Assembly: GCF_018362975.1 (NCBI RefSeq)
Contig: NZ_CP074371.1
Location: 2,790,001 to 2,854,000 of the forward strand
Length of the DNA: 64,000 nt
Direction of reading: 5' to 3'
Source of the DNA: Nocardia tengchongensis
GTDB taxonomy: Bacteria; Actinomycetota; Actinomycetes; Mycobacteriales; Mycobacteriaceae
Under the pieces are notes generated by a model. That model was not told the origin of the DNA. It saw nothing but the letters and a program-made list of their open reading frames with translations, and searched no databases. A program made the translations under genes and the position numbers. This document shows positions 38,713 to 48,014 of the stretch, in pieces; the stretch's first letter is position 1, and the number at the start of each line of letters is the position of its first letter.

Positions 38713-41469
38713 GTGCGCGAGATTCGGGTGCTCCCGGGGAGGGAACGAGAACAGAACGAACTGTCTCGTGTATTGAACGAGGCGCGCGCCGGTCACGGCG
38801 GGGGAATATTGCTGTGGGGTGAGCCGGGGATCGGTAAATCCGCGCTACTCCGGGATGCGGAACAACGCGCCACCGAATTTCGTGTGCTGGCCTCTCGCGG
38901 AAATTCCGCCGAATCCGAGGTGGATTTCGCGGCGCTGCGGGAACTGCTCGGTCTGCTGGCCGATCGCGTCCCCGCGCTGCCCGGCCCGCAGGCGCGGGCA
39001 CTGGCCGCCGCGCTCGGCCGCGGCCTCGGCCCGGCCGACCGATTCCTGGTCGGCGCGGCCCTGGTGACGCTGCTGGCGGCGGTGGCCGCCGAACAGCCGG
39101 TACTGCTCATCGTGGACGACGCCCAGTGGGCGGACCTCGCGACGGCTCGCGCGCTGACCTTCGCGCTGCGCCGCCTGGGCGCGGACCGGGTGGTGCTGCT
39201 GGCGGCGGTGCGCGACTGCCCGGCCGGTGCCGTCTGGCAGTCGCTGCGGGTGCTGCCCGTCGCGCCGCTGACCGACGCGCAGGCCCGCCACCTGCTGTCG
39301 CGGCGCTCCGGAGGCGTCGGCGCGCCCCGCGCGGCGCGCATGCTGCGGCTGGCCGACGGGAATCCGCTGGCGCTGCGGGAATTCCCCGTCGACACCGAGG
39401 ACGGCGCCGGAATCGCCTGGGGCCCGGCGCCTTTCGGGCCGCGGATGCGCGCCGCGTTCGCCGACCGGCTGGCCGCGCTGGACCCGGCCGTCCGCACCCT
39501 GCTGACCGTGGTTGCCGCCGAGGATCGGGGCACGCTGGGCGCGGTCACCACCGCCGCGGCCGAACTCGGTGTCACCCCGGCGCATTGGGAGGCGGCGCTC
39601 GAGGCGGGCCTGCTGACCGTCACCGACGGCCGCGTCGACATGCGGCACCGCCTGCTCTGCGGCGCGGCCTACGACGCCGCCCCGCCCGCCGAACGCCGCG
39701 CCGTCCACCTGGCCCTGGCCGCCGCCCTGCGTGGCGGCGAGACCAGCGAACTGTACGCCTGGCACCTCGCCGCCGGTCTGGACACGCCGAATCCGGAACT
39801 GGCGCAGGCCCTCGCCGACGGCGCCGACCGCGTCCACCACCGCAATGGCCCGCTGGCCGCGGCCGCGGTCCTGCGCCGGGCCGCCGCCATCACCGCCGAC
39901 CCCGGCACCGCGGGCGTCCGCCTCGCCACCGCGGCCCGATTCGCGTGGGAAGGCGGCGATATCGAATCCGCCCGCCGCCTGCTCACCCTGGCGGAAACCC
40001 GGACACCCCCGCCCGCCATCGTCCTCGCCGCCCCCGGCCTCCCCGGTCTGCTCGAGCTCGTCGCCGGCGATCCGGCCCGGGCCCACACCCTGCTGCTGCG
40101 CGACGCCGCCGTGATCGCCCAGACCCCGGTGCCGGCCGCCGGCGCGAGCGTGGATTCGCCGCCACACCAACGTATTTCGAAATTCGCCATTACCTCGTCG
40201 GAAGTCGCTGGTGCGCGCGCGAATTCGCTGCGCCGGGGGCGCGGTGACGACATCGCGGCCGGACTGCGGCTGTTGGCCGGGCGGGCCGTGTGGGCGTTGG
40301 GGCAGGCGCCGGATCTGCCGATGGACGGGCAGCTGGAAGCAGTGACGGCCGAGCCGTCGCCGATTCTGTCGGCGCAATTGCTCCCGGGCGCCGAGCAATT
40401 GCTGGAGTGGGGGCTGGCGGACCAGGCGGTGGAGCCGTATCTGGCGGTCGCGGGGGGACTGCGGGCGACCGGGGATCGGGCGGCGGCGATCGGGGTGCTG
40501 CCGCAGCTGGCGACCCTGCAACTCGCGACCGGACAGTGGGAGGCGGGGGAGGTCACCCTGGCGGAGGCGTTCGAGTTGGCGTCGGGCGCGGGCGCGGACA
40601 ATATCCTCGCCCAGTGCTGGAACCTGCGGGCCCGGCTGTCCGCCCAGCGCGGCGACGCGGACCTGGTGACCGACAGCGTGGATCGCGCACTGGCCCTGTC
40701 CCGCCCGCATTCGGTGCCGCTGCTGGTCGGGAGTGCCTACTGGCATCACGGTTTTCACGCGCTGACCGCCGGCGACGCCGAAGCCGCCTATCGCCGGCTG
40801 CGCGCGCTGTCGCAGCCGGGCCACGAGGCCGCGCATCCGACGCTGGCCCGGCTGGCCACCCTCGATCTCGTCGAAGCGGCCTGCCGCGTGGGGCGTTTCG
40901 ACGAGGCCACCGCGCACGCGGAGCGCATCGTGGCCTGGGCGCGGCGGTCCCGGGCCCGCTGGGCGCTGGCCGCCGCCTACTCGTGCCGCGCACTGCTGTC
41001 GGAGGAGGATCGCGCCGAGCACTACTACCGTCGCGCCGTGGCGGCCGGCGACGCCCGCCACACCAGCTTCGGCCGTGCCCGCAGCCAGCTGCTCTACGGC
41101 AAGTGGCTGCGCCGGGTCCGCCGCCGCCGCGACGCCGCCGAGCAATTGCGGCCGGCCGCCGACGCTTTCGAGCTGATCGGCGCGGCGGCGTGGGCCGCGC
41201 GCACCCGCACCGAACTCGATCTCACCGGCACCGGGGCCAAGCCCGCGGGCACCGGGTCCACGCCGCTGACGGTGCAGGAGTCGCAGGTGGCCCGGCTCGC
41301 CGCGCAGGGCCTCACCAATCGGGAGATCGGCGCGGAACTGTTCCTCAGTCCGCGCACCGTCGGCCACCACATGTCCCGGATCCTCGAGAAGCTCGGTCTC
41401 ACGGGCCGTTCCGAGCTGCGGGGCATCGATTTCGACAATGGCATGCGGCTGACCCTGCCGTCCGCCTGA
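38713..41469 (+). CDS. LuxR-family (LAL) ATPase regulator, intact copy
   Basis: A 918-residue tandem paralogue of the frameshifted regulator. The N-terminal ATPase has Walker A GEPGIGKSALL (~residue 37) and Walker B VLLIVDDAQWAD, then TPR-like repeats and a C-terminal LuxR helix-turn-helix (LTVQESQVARLAAQGLTNREIGAELFLSPRTVGHHMSRI). C-terminal ends of the two copies are almost identical (FDNGMR...). GTG 38713 gives an N-terminus aligned with the paralogue; the frame is open much further upstream without similarity. Likely a transcriptional activator responding to a metabolite; targets unknown. Confidence 0.85.
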   Translation: MREIRVLPGREREQNELSRVLNEARAGHGGGILLWGEPGIGKSALLRDAEQRATEFRVLASRGNSAESEVDFAALRELLGLLADRVPALPGPQARALAAALGRGLGPADRFLVGAALVTLLAAVAAEQPVLLIVDDAQWADLATARALTFALRRLGADRVVLLAAVRDCPAGAVWQSLRVLPVAPLTDAQARHLLSRRSGGVGAPRAARMLRLADGNPLALREFPVDTEDGAGIAWGPAPFGPRMRAAFADRLAALDPAVRTLLTVVAAEDRGTLGAVTTAAAELGVTPAHWEAALEAGLLTVTDGRVDMRHRLLCGAAYDAAPPAERRAVHLALAAALRGGETSELYAWHLAAGLDTPNPELAQALADGADRVHHRNGPLAAAAVLRRAAAITADPGTAGVRLATAARFAWEGGDIESARRLLTLAETRTPPPAIVLAAPGLPGLLELVAGDPARAHTLLLRDAAVIAQTPVPAAGASVDSPPHQRISKFAITSSEVAGARANSLRRGRGDDIAAGLRLLAGRAVWALGQAPDLPMDGQLEAVTAEPSPILSAQLLPGAEQLLEWGLADQAVEPYLAVAGGLRATGDRAAAIGVLPQLATLQLATGQWEAGEVTLAEAFELASGAGADNILAQCWNLRARLSAQRGDADLVTDSVDRALALSRPHSVPLLVGSAYWHHGFHALTAGDAEAAYRRLRALSQPGHEAAHPTLARLATLDLVEAACRVGRFDEATAHAERIVAWARRSRARWALAAAYSCRALLSEEDRAEHYYRRAVAAGDARHTSFGRARSQLLYGKWLRRVRRRRDAAEQLRPAADAFELIGAAAWAARTRTELDLTGTGAKPAGTGSTPLTVQESQVARLAAQGLTNREIGAELFLSPRTVGHHMSRILEKLGLTGRSELRGIDFDNGMRLTLPSA

Positions 41470-41481
41470 CGGGCCGCGTGC

Positions 41482-42006
41482 TCAGGCGCGAGTGAGTTCG
41501 AACAGCCGGAATCGGCGCGCACCCGCGAGCCGCTGCTCCATGGCGTAGCCCGGCCAGAACTCCAGCGCCCGCCGCCAGGCGCGATCGCGGTCCGCTCCGG
41601 TCAGTTCGCGCACGCGGACCCCGAACCGCTCGCCCCGCACCTCGAGTTCGGCCGTCTCGGCCTGGCGCAGGTTGGCCGCCCAGGACGGCTGCACGGGCTC
41701 GCCCCAATTCGAGGAGATGATCAGGAACCGTTTCTCGTCGAGCGGATCCGGGGTGTAGAGCAGGCTGACGGTGCGCGGCAGTCCGGTGCGGCGGCCCGCC
41801 ACCGTGAGCCGCACCGCGGGCAGACCCGCGACATCGAGGATTCCCATGCGGTCGTGGGTGACTCGGCGCGCGAGGCGTTCCAGGGCGAAGACGGCGGGGG
41901 CGGCGCGCGTGACGGTGCGCCGGCGGGCCAGTGCCCGCCCGAGCCGGGGGAGCGGATTCCAGCGGGCGGGCGCGCCGGGGCCGCGTCGCCATTGCGCGAA
42001 CACCAT
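41482..42006 (-). CDS. Deazaflavin (F420)-dependent nitroreductase family protein
   Basis: A 174-residue Ddn-type protein. LTVAGRRTGLPRTVSLLYTP (~70-90) and the later FLIISSNWGEPVQPSWAANLR and AELEVRG are the F420-binding signature of the family. These enzymes reduce quinones or other hydrophobic substrates with F420H2, often at the membrane; residues ~20-55 form a hydrophobic/basic helix. ATG 42006 is used; the frame extends to 42060. The F420 cofactor would come from FbiA/FbiB encoded at 2547-4906. Confidence 0.85.
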   Translation of the reverse strand: MVFAQWRRGPGAPARWNPLPRLGRALARRRTVTRAAPAVFALERLARRVTHDRMGILDVAGLPAVRLTVAGRRTGLPRTVSLLYTPDPLDEKRFLIISSNWGEPVQPSWAANLRQAETAELEVRGERFGVRVRELTGADRDRAWRRALEFWPGYAMEQRLAGARRFRLFELTRA

Positions 42007-42032
42007 GCCCCGATTATGTTGCCGGGCCGCCG

Positions 42033-42230
42033 CTATGGCGCCCAACGCGCCCGATCCCAATCGTCGTTCCAGTCGTTGGGGTCGGCCGGGGACCGATCAT
42101 CGTCGTGCTCGCGCGGGAGTTTCTCGGGGGCGCGTTTCCGGGGCTCGGTGTCGTCCCGGTCCGGGGCGGGCCGGGCCGCGGTGGGCCGCCGCGCGCTGGC
42201 GGGCGGCGGCTCGGGGAGATCCTCGCTCAT
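42033..42230 (-). CDS. Small charged, disordered protein
   Basis: A 65-residue, Pro/Asp/Arg-rich protein with no hydrophobic core, ending NDWNDDWDRARWAP. ATG 42230 has a good AAGGGA 6 nt upstream. It lies in the same orientation between rsgA and the Ddn gene. No domain is recognised; the ribosome-binding site and acidic Trp-containing tail suggest a real gene, but similarity to known proteins is unchecked. Confidence 0.5.
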   Translation of the reverse strand: MSEDLPEPPPASARRPTAARPAPDRDDTEPRKRAPEKLPREHDDDRSPADPNDWNDDWDRARWAP

Positions 42231-42314
42231 GACATCCCTTCGTGCCGGTTATGCACAAAAGGTATCGAATGAGCGATTTCTCAGCTACCGATGGGTTCCG
42301 GGTTTCCCGGACGG

Positions 42315-43321
42315 TCAGGACTCGCTGCTGCCCCGGAACCACGGGTCGTTGGTGCCCAGCGCGGTCAGCAGCAGGCGAATGGCCGCTACCCGCTGCTCCT
42401 TGCCCGGCAGCAGGTCGAGCGCGCATTCCGGGTCCGCGGGCGGGCCCAGATGGGTGCAGCCGCGCGGGCAGTCCTCGATGGCGTCGGCCAGATCGGAGAA
42501 CGCCTGAATGACGTCATCGGGCGTGATGTGGGCCAGGCCGAACGAGCGCACGCCGGGCGTGTCGACCACCCAGCCATCTCCGGGCAACGGCAGTGCCACC
42601 GATTGGGTGGAGGTGTGCCGCCCCTTGCCGACCCCCGACACCACACCGACCGCCCGGTCCGCATCCGGGACGAGCCGATTCACCAGCGTCGACTTGCCCA
42701 CCCCCGAATGCCCGATGAACGCGGTCAGCTTGTCGTCGAGCAACTCCAGCACCGGTTCCAGCGGATCCTCGATCCCGGCGTAGACGATGGTGAGATCCAA
42801 ATCCTCGAAGGCCGCGGCGAATTCGGATTCGGCGGCCAGATCGTGTTTGGTAAGGCACAGAATCGGTTGCAGCCCACCGACGAACGCGGCCACCATGGCC
42901 CGCTCCACGAACCCGGTGCGCGGCGGCGGATCGGCCAGCGCCACCACGATGAACAACTGCTCGGCGTTCGCCACCACCACCCGCTCGAACGGGTCGGTGT
43001 CATCGGCGGTGCGGCGCAACACCGTTCGCCGTTCCCCACCCGCACGATGCGGGCCAGGGAGTCGGGCTTGCCGGACAGGTCGCCGACCAGATCCACCTGG
43101 TCGCCGACCACGATCGGGGTGCGGCCCAGTTCGCGCGCCCGCATGGCGGTCACATTGCGATCCGGATCCCCGTCCAGCACGCACCCCCAGCGCCCGCGAT
43201 CCACCGAAACCACCATGGCCGCTTCGGCATCCAGATGCTGCGGCCGGGTCTTGGTGCGCGGGCGCGTGCCCTTGCCCGGGCGCACCCGGACATCGGACTC
43301 GTCGTACTCGCGGCGCCTCAG
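42315..43321 (-). CDS. rsgA: Ribosome small-subunit GTPase RsgA, reading frame broken by one missing base
   Basis: The circularly permuted GTPase that helps 30S subunit maturation. N-terminal OB-like part: [26 protein letters not shown]. GTPase part: TKHDL (G4), [10 protein letters not shown] (P-loop), [10 protein letters not shown] (G3). Zinc part: [18 protein letters not shown]. The two parts are in different frames: at 43022-43023 two C occur (minus strand GG) where three give [18 protein letters not shown]. With the added base the protein is 335 residues, near Mtb 330. The start is unclear: no ATG/GTG/TTG precedes [12 protein letters not shown] 43321, overlapping the aroA stop, is used. 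Confidence 0.9.
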
Positions 43322-44598
43322 TGCTCTGCTCCGGCCAGCATGTTCTCCCACAGCTCGACGAATCCGGGCAGCGTCTTGGCGGTGGTGCCGATGTCCTCGA
43401 TCTCCACCCCCGGCGTCACCAGGCCGATGATCGCGCCCGCGGTGGCCATCCGGTGGTCGGCGTAGGAGCGCCACTGCCCGCCGGTGAGCGGGTTGGGCAC
43501 GATGGCCAGCCCGTCGTCGGTCTCGGTGGCCTTGCCGCCGAGCCGGTTGATCTCGGTGGCCAGCGCCGCCAGCCGGTCGGTCTCGTGGCCGCGCAGGTGC
43601 GCGATGCCGCGCAGCCGCGACGGCGAATCCGCCAGTGCCGCAAGGGCGGCCACGGTCGGGGTCAGCTCGCCCACGTCGTGCAGGTCGATGTCGATGCCGG
43701 CCAGGCGTTCCGGGCCGCGCACGGTGAGCACGTTGTTGTCGAAGAAGCGCGCCTCCGCGCCCATCCGGACCAGGATCTCGCGGATCACGTCGCCGGGCTG
43801 GGTGGTGTACCGCGGCCAGTGCGGGATGCTCACCTCGCCGCCGGTGACCGCGGCCGCGGCCAGGAAGGGGGTGGCGTTGGACAGGTCCGGCTCGATGTCC
43901 CAGTCCACCGCCCGGATCGGGCCGGGCATGACGGTCCAGGTCTGCGCCTTGCGCGGATCGTTGGGCGCCTCCACCCGGACGTCGGCGCGCCGCAGCATCT
44001 CCACGGTCATCTCGATGTGCGGCATGGACGGCAGCGCCGCGCCGTCGTGGTTCACGGTGACGCCCTGCTCGAACCGCGCCGCCGACAGCAGCAGTCCCGA
44101 CACGAACTGGGAGGAGCCCGACGCGTCGATGGTGACCGGTCCGCCCCGCAGCGTGCCCGTGCCGTGCACCACGAAAGGCAGCTGGTTGCCGTCGATGTCG
44201 AGGCCCAGCGCGCGCAGCGCGTCCAGAATGGTGCCCAGCGGCCGCGACCGCGCCTGCTCGTCGCCGTCGAAGGCGACATCCCCGCGCGCCAGCGCCGCCA
44301 CCGGCGGCAGGAACCGCATCACCGTGCCCGCCAGCCCGCAATCGACCATGGCGCTGCTGAATTCGGCGGGCGGCGTGACGACCAGCGTCGTCCCGTCCCC
44401 CTCGATCCCGGCGCCCATCGCCCGCAGCGCCGCGATCATCAGATCGGTGTCGCGGCTGCGCAGCGCGCCGGTGAGGGTGGACGGCCGATCCGCCAGCGCG
44501 GCGAGAATCAACGCCCGATTGGTGATCGATTTGGACCCGGGCAGGGTCACGGTCGCGTGAACGGGAACTCGGACAAGGGGCGCGGGCCAGAAAGTCAC
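43318..44598 (-). CDS. aroA: EPSP synthase AroA (shikimate pathway)
   Basis: A 426-residue 3-phosphoshikimate 1-carboxyvinyltransferase. [18 protein letters not shown] (N-terminus, substrate site), [24 protein letters not shown], and [16 protein letters not shown] are the family signatures. It joins PEP to shikimate 3-phosphate for aromatic amino acids and quinones. GTG 44598 has GGAGG 9 nt upstream; the longer frame to 44868 is unsupported. rsgA follows, overlapping the stop, as Rv3227-Rv3228 in Mtb. Confidence 0.95.
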   Translation of the reverse strand: MTFWPAPLVRVPVHATVTLPGSKSITNRALILAALADRPSTLTGALRSRDTDLMIAALRAMGAGIEGDGTTLVVTPPAEFSSAMVDCGLAGTVMRFLPPVAALARGDVAFDGDEQARSRPLGTILDALRALGLDIDGNQLPFVVHGTGTLRGGPVTIDASGSSQFVSGLLLSAARFEQGVTVNHDGAALPSMPHIEMTVEMLRRADVRVEAPNDPRKAQTWTVMPGPIRAVDWDIEPDLSNATPFLAAAAVTGGEVSIPHWPRYTTQPGDVIREILVRMGAEARFFDNNVLTVRGPERLAGIDIDLHDVGELTPTVAALAALADSPSRLRGIAHLRGHETDRLAALATEINRLGGKATETDDGLAIVPNPLTGGQWRSYADHRMATAGAIIGLVTPGVEIEDIGTTAKTLPGFVELWENMLAGAEH

Positions 44599-44671
44599 AA
44601 TGCCTATCCTCCCAAATGACCGGGGTCTCGCGGGGCGCACGTCCCGTTCTCGACCGGACCGCAACCCTCGA

Positions 44672-44685
44672 CGTATACGTATACG
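44672..44685. promoter_or_regulatory. 14-bp perfect palindrome between divergent aroA and Cys-rich gene
   Basis: CGTATAC-GTATACG is a perfect palindrome of alternating purine/pyrimidine steps, followed by AGTACGTATG. It overlaps the likely promoter of the gene at 44704 (TATGCT at 44692-44697) and lies 74 bp above aroA, so a regulator could bind here. Confidence 0.55.
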
Positions 44686-44703
44686 AGTACGTATGCTGGG
44701 TGG

Positions 44704-44994
44704 GTGATCGATCCCATCAGCCTCGTAATCGGTGGCGCGCTCGTCGGCGGCGGCTGGCTCGCGGGCCGATTCGGCTCCCGCCGCACCAAGTCCGAGCAGT
44801 CCGGTCCGGCGCTCTGCGGCTGCGGCCACGACCTGGCCCTGCACGACCGCGAAGCGGGCCACTGCCACGCCGAGAACTTCCGCAAGACCGGAGCGGGCAT
44901 CAAAGGCTGGGCGCGCTGCAACTGCCGACGCTACACCGGCCCGACCCCGCTCGAGGAGTTCTTCGCCGCACCGCCGTTGCCGCCGACCTCCTGA
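44704..44994 (+). CDS. Small membrane-anchored zinc-ribbon-like protein
   Basis: A 96-residue protein. Residues ~4-22 ([20 protein letters not shown]) form one hydrophobic anchor. The rest holds a Cys/His cluster: [19 protein letters not shown] and later [11 protein letters not shown], a pattern often seen in small actinobacterial proteins and likely to bind one zinc. GTG 44704 lies 6 nt after TATGCT, suggesting a leaderless message controlled through the palindrome at 44672-44685. Function unknown. Confidence 0.72.
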   Translation: MIDPISLVIGGALVGGGWLAGRFGSRRTKSEQSGPALCGCGHDLALHDREAGHCHAENFRKTGAGIKGWARCNCRRYTGPTPLEEFFAAPPLPPTS

Positions 44995-45046
44995 CGAACG
45001 ACGCCGGTCCCCGTGGGGACCGGCGTTGTCGCAGTGGGTGTTTCGC

Positions 45047-46555
45047 TTACTTGGCGCGCCCGTGCACCAGCGGCACGATCTTGCGGAGCAGCTTCATGGT
45101 GCGGTCGGTGCGGCTGTAGGACAGCAGCGCCATGCCCGGAATCGCGAAGCGCTGCACCGCGATCGAGTGCGGGCGGGCGAACTCCAGCAGGCCCGGAGCG
45201 CCGTGGATGCGGCCGATACCGGAATCGCGGACGCCGCCGAAGGGCAGCCCGGAGATGGCCGCGTAGGACAGCACCGAGTTCACCGAGGTGCAGCCGACCT
45301 GCAGGCGGCGGGCGATCTCCATGCCCTGCTTCTTGGAGTAGACCGCCGACCCGAGCCCGTACTTGCCCTTGTTGGTCAGCTCCACGGCCTCGTCCACGCC
45401 GCTGACCGTCTTGATGGTGACGGTCGGGCCGAAGGTCTCCTCGCACACCGCGTCCGAGGACTCGTCGGTGTCGACCAGGATGACCGGTTCGATGTAGGGG
45501 CCCTTGACCGATTCGGGTCCGCCGAGCACCGCGGTGCCGCCGTGCTTCAGCGCGTCGTCGATGTGCCGGCGCACGATGTCGATCTGGCTGGGCATGGTCA
45601 TCGGCCCGTAGGAGGCCTTGTCGTCAGAGCCCGGCTTGATGTCGGTGAGGATCCGCTTGACCTCGGCGACGAACTCGGTGGCGATCGACTTGTCCACGTA
45701 CACGCGCTCGACGCCCGCGCAGGTCTGGCCGGAGTTGGCGGTGGCGCCCCAGGCGACCGCGTCGGCGGCGGCCTTGATGTCGGCGTCGGCGGCCACGATC
45801 ACCGCGTCCTTGCCGCCGCACTCCAGCAGCACCGGAGTGAGGGTCTCGGCGGCCGAGGCCATGATCTTCTTGCCGGTCGCGGTGGAGCCGGTGAACGCCA
45901 GCTTGTCGACGCCGGACTTCACCAGCGCCGCACCCGTCGCGCCGTAGCCGTTGATGGTGATGAACACCCCGTCGGGCAGTTCCGGATTCGCCTCGGCGAA
46001 CGCCTTGGCCACGAAATTGCCGATGCCGGTGGAGAATTCACTCGGCTTGAAGACCACGCAGTTGCCCGCGGCCAGCGCGTAGGCGATGGAGCCGTTGGGG
46101 GTGTAGACCGGGTAGTTCCACGGGCCGATGATGCCGACCACACCGAGCGGGCGGTACTCCAGGTGGGCGGCGAAATTGGCCATGAACGCGCCCGGCGCGA
46201 CCCTGCGCGGCTTGAGCACCTTCTCGGCGTTGGAGGCGGCCCACTTGATGTGCTCGAGCGCCAGCATCAGTTCGAGGAAGGCGTCGTCGAGGGGCTTGCC
46301 GTTCTCGGCCTTGATCAGCTCGCTGAGCTCGTCGGACTTCTCGACCAGCTTGGAGCCCCAGCGCAGGATGTGCTTCTTGCGCTCGGCGTAGCTCAGGGCG
46401 CCCCAGGTGGCGGCGGCGCTGCGAGCCTTGGCGACGGCCGCGTGCACGGCCGCCTCATCATCGATCGGGTAGGTGGCGAGGGCCTCGCCGGTGGCAGGGT
46501 TGACGGAAGTCAGCGTGTCAGCCTGATCGAGCGGGGCGGCTTCGGTTGCAGTCAT
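45047..46555 (-). CDS. Aldehyde dehydrogenase family protein
   Basis: A 502-residue NAD(P)-dependent aldehyde dehydrogenase. The general base Glu is in [12 protein letters not shown], the nucleophilic Cys in [12 protein letters not shown], and WNYP and [11 protein letters not shown] bind the nucleotide. The C-terminus (about 35 residues ending [14 protein letters not shown]) is basic and hydrophobic, suggesting membrane association as in fatty-aldehyde dehydrogenases. ATG 46555 is used. A perfect palindrome (46586-46601) lies 30 bp above, so a TetR-type repressor probably controls it. Confidence 0.9.
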   Translation of the reverse strand: MTATEAAPLDQADTLTSVNPATGEALATYPIDDEAAVHAAVAKARSAAATWGALSYAERKKHILRWGSKLVEKSDELSELIKAENGKPLDDAFLELMLALEHIKWAASNAEKVLKPRRVAPGAFMANFAAHLEYRPLGVVGIIGPWNYPVYTPNGSIAYALAAGNCVVFKPSEFSTGIGNFVAKAFAEANPELPDGVFITINGYGATGAALVKSGVDKLAFTGSTATGKKIMASAAETLTPVLLECGGKDAVIVAADADIKAAADAVAWGATANSGQTCAGVERVYVDKSIATEFVAEVKRILTDIKPGSDDKASYGPMTMPSQIDIVRRHIDDALKHGGTAVLGGPESVKGPYIEPVILVDTDESSDAVCEETFGPTVTIKTVSGVDEAVELTNKGKYGLGSAVYSKKQGMEIARRLQVGCTSVNSVLSYAAISGLPFGGVRDSGIGRIHGAPGLLEFARPHSIAVQRFAIPGMALLSYSRTDRTMKLLRKIVPLVHGRAK

Positions 46556-46585
46556 GATGTGCGGCGATCCCTTGTGAGAGGTTGA

Positions 46586-46601
46586 TGAGACGAACGTCTC
46601 A
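46586..46601. promoter_or_regulatory. Operator-like palindrome before the aldehyde dehydrogenase
   Basis: TGAGACG-AA-CGTCTCA is a perfect 7-2-7 inverted repeat, typical in size of TetR-family operators, 31 bp above the dehydrogenase ATG. Confidence 0.6.
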
Positions 46602-46611
46602 CACCGTCCAA

Positions 46612-46631
46612 GTGATGTCAATTGCCATCAC
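46612..46631. promoter_or_regulatory. Second palindrome in the divergent promoter
   Basis: GTGATG-TCAATTGC-CATCAC is a 20-bp palindrome with one mismatched pair, centred on CAATTG, between the aldehyde dehydrogenase and the SRAP gene. It does not have the TGTGA-N6-TCACA spacing of a CRP site. Confidence 0.5.
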
Positions 46632-46683
46632 ATCGACCGTGACGCACTGGTGAGTGTCGGGGGGTGATGGCAGCATGTTCGGC

Positions 46684-47451
46684 ATGTGCGGTAGATACGC
46701 GACCACGACGAATCCCGCGAAGCTGGCCGTCGAACTCGACGCGATCGACGAGACCGGCGACAAGGGATTCAACCCCAACTACAACGTGGCCCCCACCAAC
46801 CAGGTGCTCACCGTCGTCGAACGCCACGACCGCGACCACCCGGAAGAACCGGCGGCCCTGCGCATCCGGGCGATGCGCTGGGGACTGATCCCGACTTGGA
46901 CCAAGACCGCCGAGCCCGGCGTCCCGGTGAAGGGCAAACCCCTGTTCAACGCGCGCGCCGACAAAGCCGCAACCACCGCCTCCTTCCGCGACGCGGTGAA
47001 GAAACGCCGCTGCCTGGTCCCCATGGACGGCTGGTACGAGTGGGTCACCGACGCGGACGGTGCCGGAAAGGCCGTCAAGCGGCCGTACTTCATGTCCCGC
47101 GCCGACGGCGGACGCCTCTATATGGCGGGTCTGTGGTCGGTGTGGCGCGACCGCGAACTGGGTGACGCCGCCCAGCCGCTGCTGTCCTGCACGATCCTGA
47201 CCACCGATGCGGTCGGCGACCTGACCAAGGTCCACGACCGGATGCCGCTGCCCATGCCGCGCGAGCATTGGGCCGCCTGGCTGGACCCGGATCACCCGGC
47301 CTCGGAAGCTTTGCTGGAAACACCTGCCGCCGAGGCGGTTTCGGACATTCTGATCCGCGAGGTGCCCTCGCTGGTCAACAGCGTCAAGAACAACGGCCCG
47401 GAGCTGCTGAGTTCGGTCGGCGACCAGGGCGGTCAGATCGCACTGATCTGA
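46684..47451 (+). CDS. SOS response-associated peptidase family protein (SRAP/HMCES)
   Basis: A 255-residue SRAP protein. Starting at ATG 46684 gives MCGRYATT, so the catalytic Cys2 becomes N-terminal after Met removal, as needed to form the thiazolidine link with abasic single-stranded DNA. Other motifs are NYNVAPTNQV, RWGLIPTW, NARADKAAT (Glu-like region), CLVPMDGWYEW and the catalytic His in HDRMPLPM. An upstream in-frame ATG (46675) would bury the Cys and is rejected. Counterpart of Rv3226c. Confidence 0.92.
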   Translation: MCGRYATTTNPAKLAVELDAIDETGDKGFNPNYNVAPTNQVLTVVERHDRDHPEEPAALRIRAMRWGLIPTWTKTAEPGVPVKGKPLFNARADKAATTASFRDAVKKRRCLVPMDGWYEWVTDADGAGKAVKRPYFMSRADGGRLYMAGLWSVWRDRELGDAAQPLLSCTILTTDAVGDLTKVHDRMPLPMPREHWAAWLDPDHPASEALLETPAAEAVSDILIREVPSLVNSVKNNGPELLSSVGDQGGQIALI

Positions 47452-47472
47452 GAACTTCTGCCCCATCCCGGG

Positions 47473-47505
47473 CCGTGCCCCGCCGCGGAACGCGGCGGGG
47501 CACGG
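47473..47505. terminator. Bidirectional hairpin terminator
   Basis: A 15-bp perfect stem (47473-47487 with 47491-47505) with a GAA loop lies between the convergent SRAP and secreted-protein genes. Confidence 0.85.
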
Positions 47506-47523
47506 GAGGCTGGAGAGTTGGGC

Positions 47524-47853
47524 TCAGCTGCACTTGACGGTCGGGAAACCGATATTGAGCGCGCATTTCAGGGTGTCGGCCATCGAGTCGATCATCTTGC
47601 TGACGATCCCGCCGCCGAGCTTCTCGGCTTTGTCCGCCTTCTCGTCCTTCTTCGGCTGCGCCCCGCCGCCCGGCGCGCCCGGGTCGGGGAAGCTGGGCAC
47701 CTGCTGCGCCACCGGCACCGGCACGGGCGCGGCCGTCGCGGTCACCATGGTCAACGGGCCCGCCGCCAGGGCCAGTGCGAGTACTCCGGCGGCGGCTGTA
47801 CGACGACAGCGCCTATTCGAATACGTAAGCCGATGGTGAGTCATAAACCGCAT
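47524..47853 (-). CDS. Small secreted proline/lysine-rich protein
   Basis: A 109-residue exported protein: basic N-terminus (RRCRRTAAAG), hydrophobic core, cleavage near TATAA, then a PVPVPVAQQVPSFPDPGAPGGG linker, a Lys/Asp/Glu segment and a C-terminal helix ending CALNIGFPTVKCS with a likely disulfide. GAGG lies 5 nt before ATG 47853; GTG 47856 and ATG 47841 are alternatives. Function unknown. Confidence 0.65.
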   Translation of the reverse strand: MRFMTHHRLTYSNRRCRRTAAAGVLALALAAGPLTMVTATAAPVPVPVAQQVPSFPDPGAPGGGAQPKKDEKADKAEKLGGGIVSKMIDSMADTLKCALNIGFPTVKCS

Positions 47854-47961
47854 CACATCCTCGGGTTCGAATCGGACCTTGCGGACTGCACACGTTCACA
47901 ACAAGCTCACTGCTCGTTCCCCAGTAACTCACAGAAAACCGCCGGGATAGTGAAAAGGCAG

Positions 47962-47993
47962 TGCCCCCGCCGCGTCATCGCGTCGGGGGCACC
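47962..47993. terminator. Hairpin terminator after the MFS transporter gene
   Basis: A 9-bp GC stem (47962-47970 with 47985-47993) with a 14-nt loop that itself contains GCG/CGC, 22 nt below the stop of the minus-strand transporter gene. Confidence 0.65.
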
Positions 47994-48014
47994 GTGTCTT
48001 CGGTTGTCGCCGGG

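Noticed and set aside
46612..46631. CRP site before SRAP
   Set aside because: Half-sites GTGA/TCAC are 12 nt apart, not 6; listed only as a palindrome.
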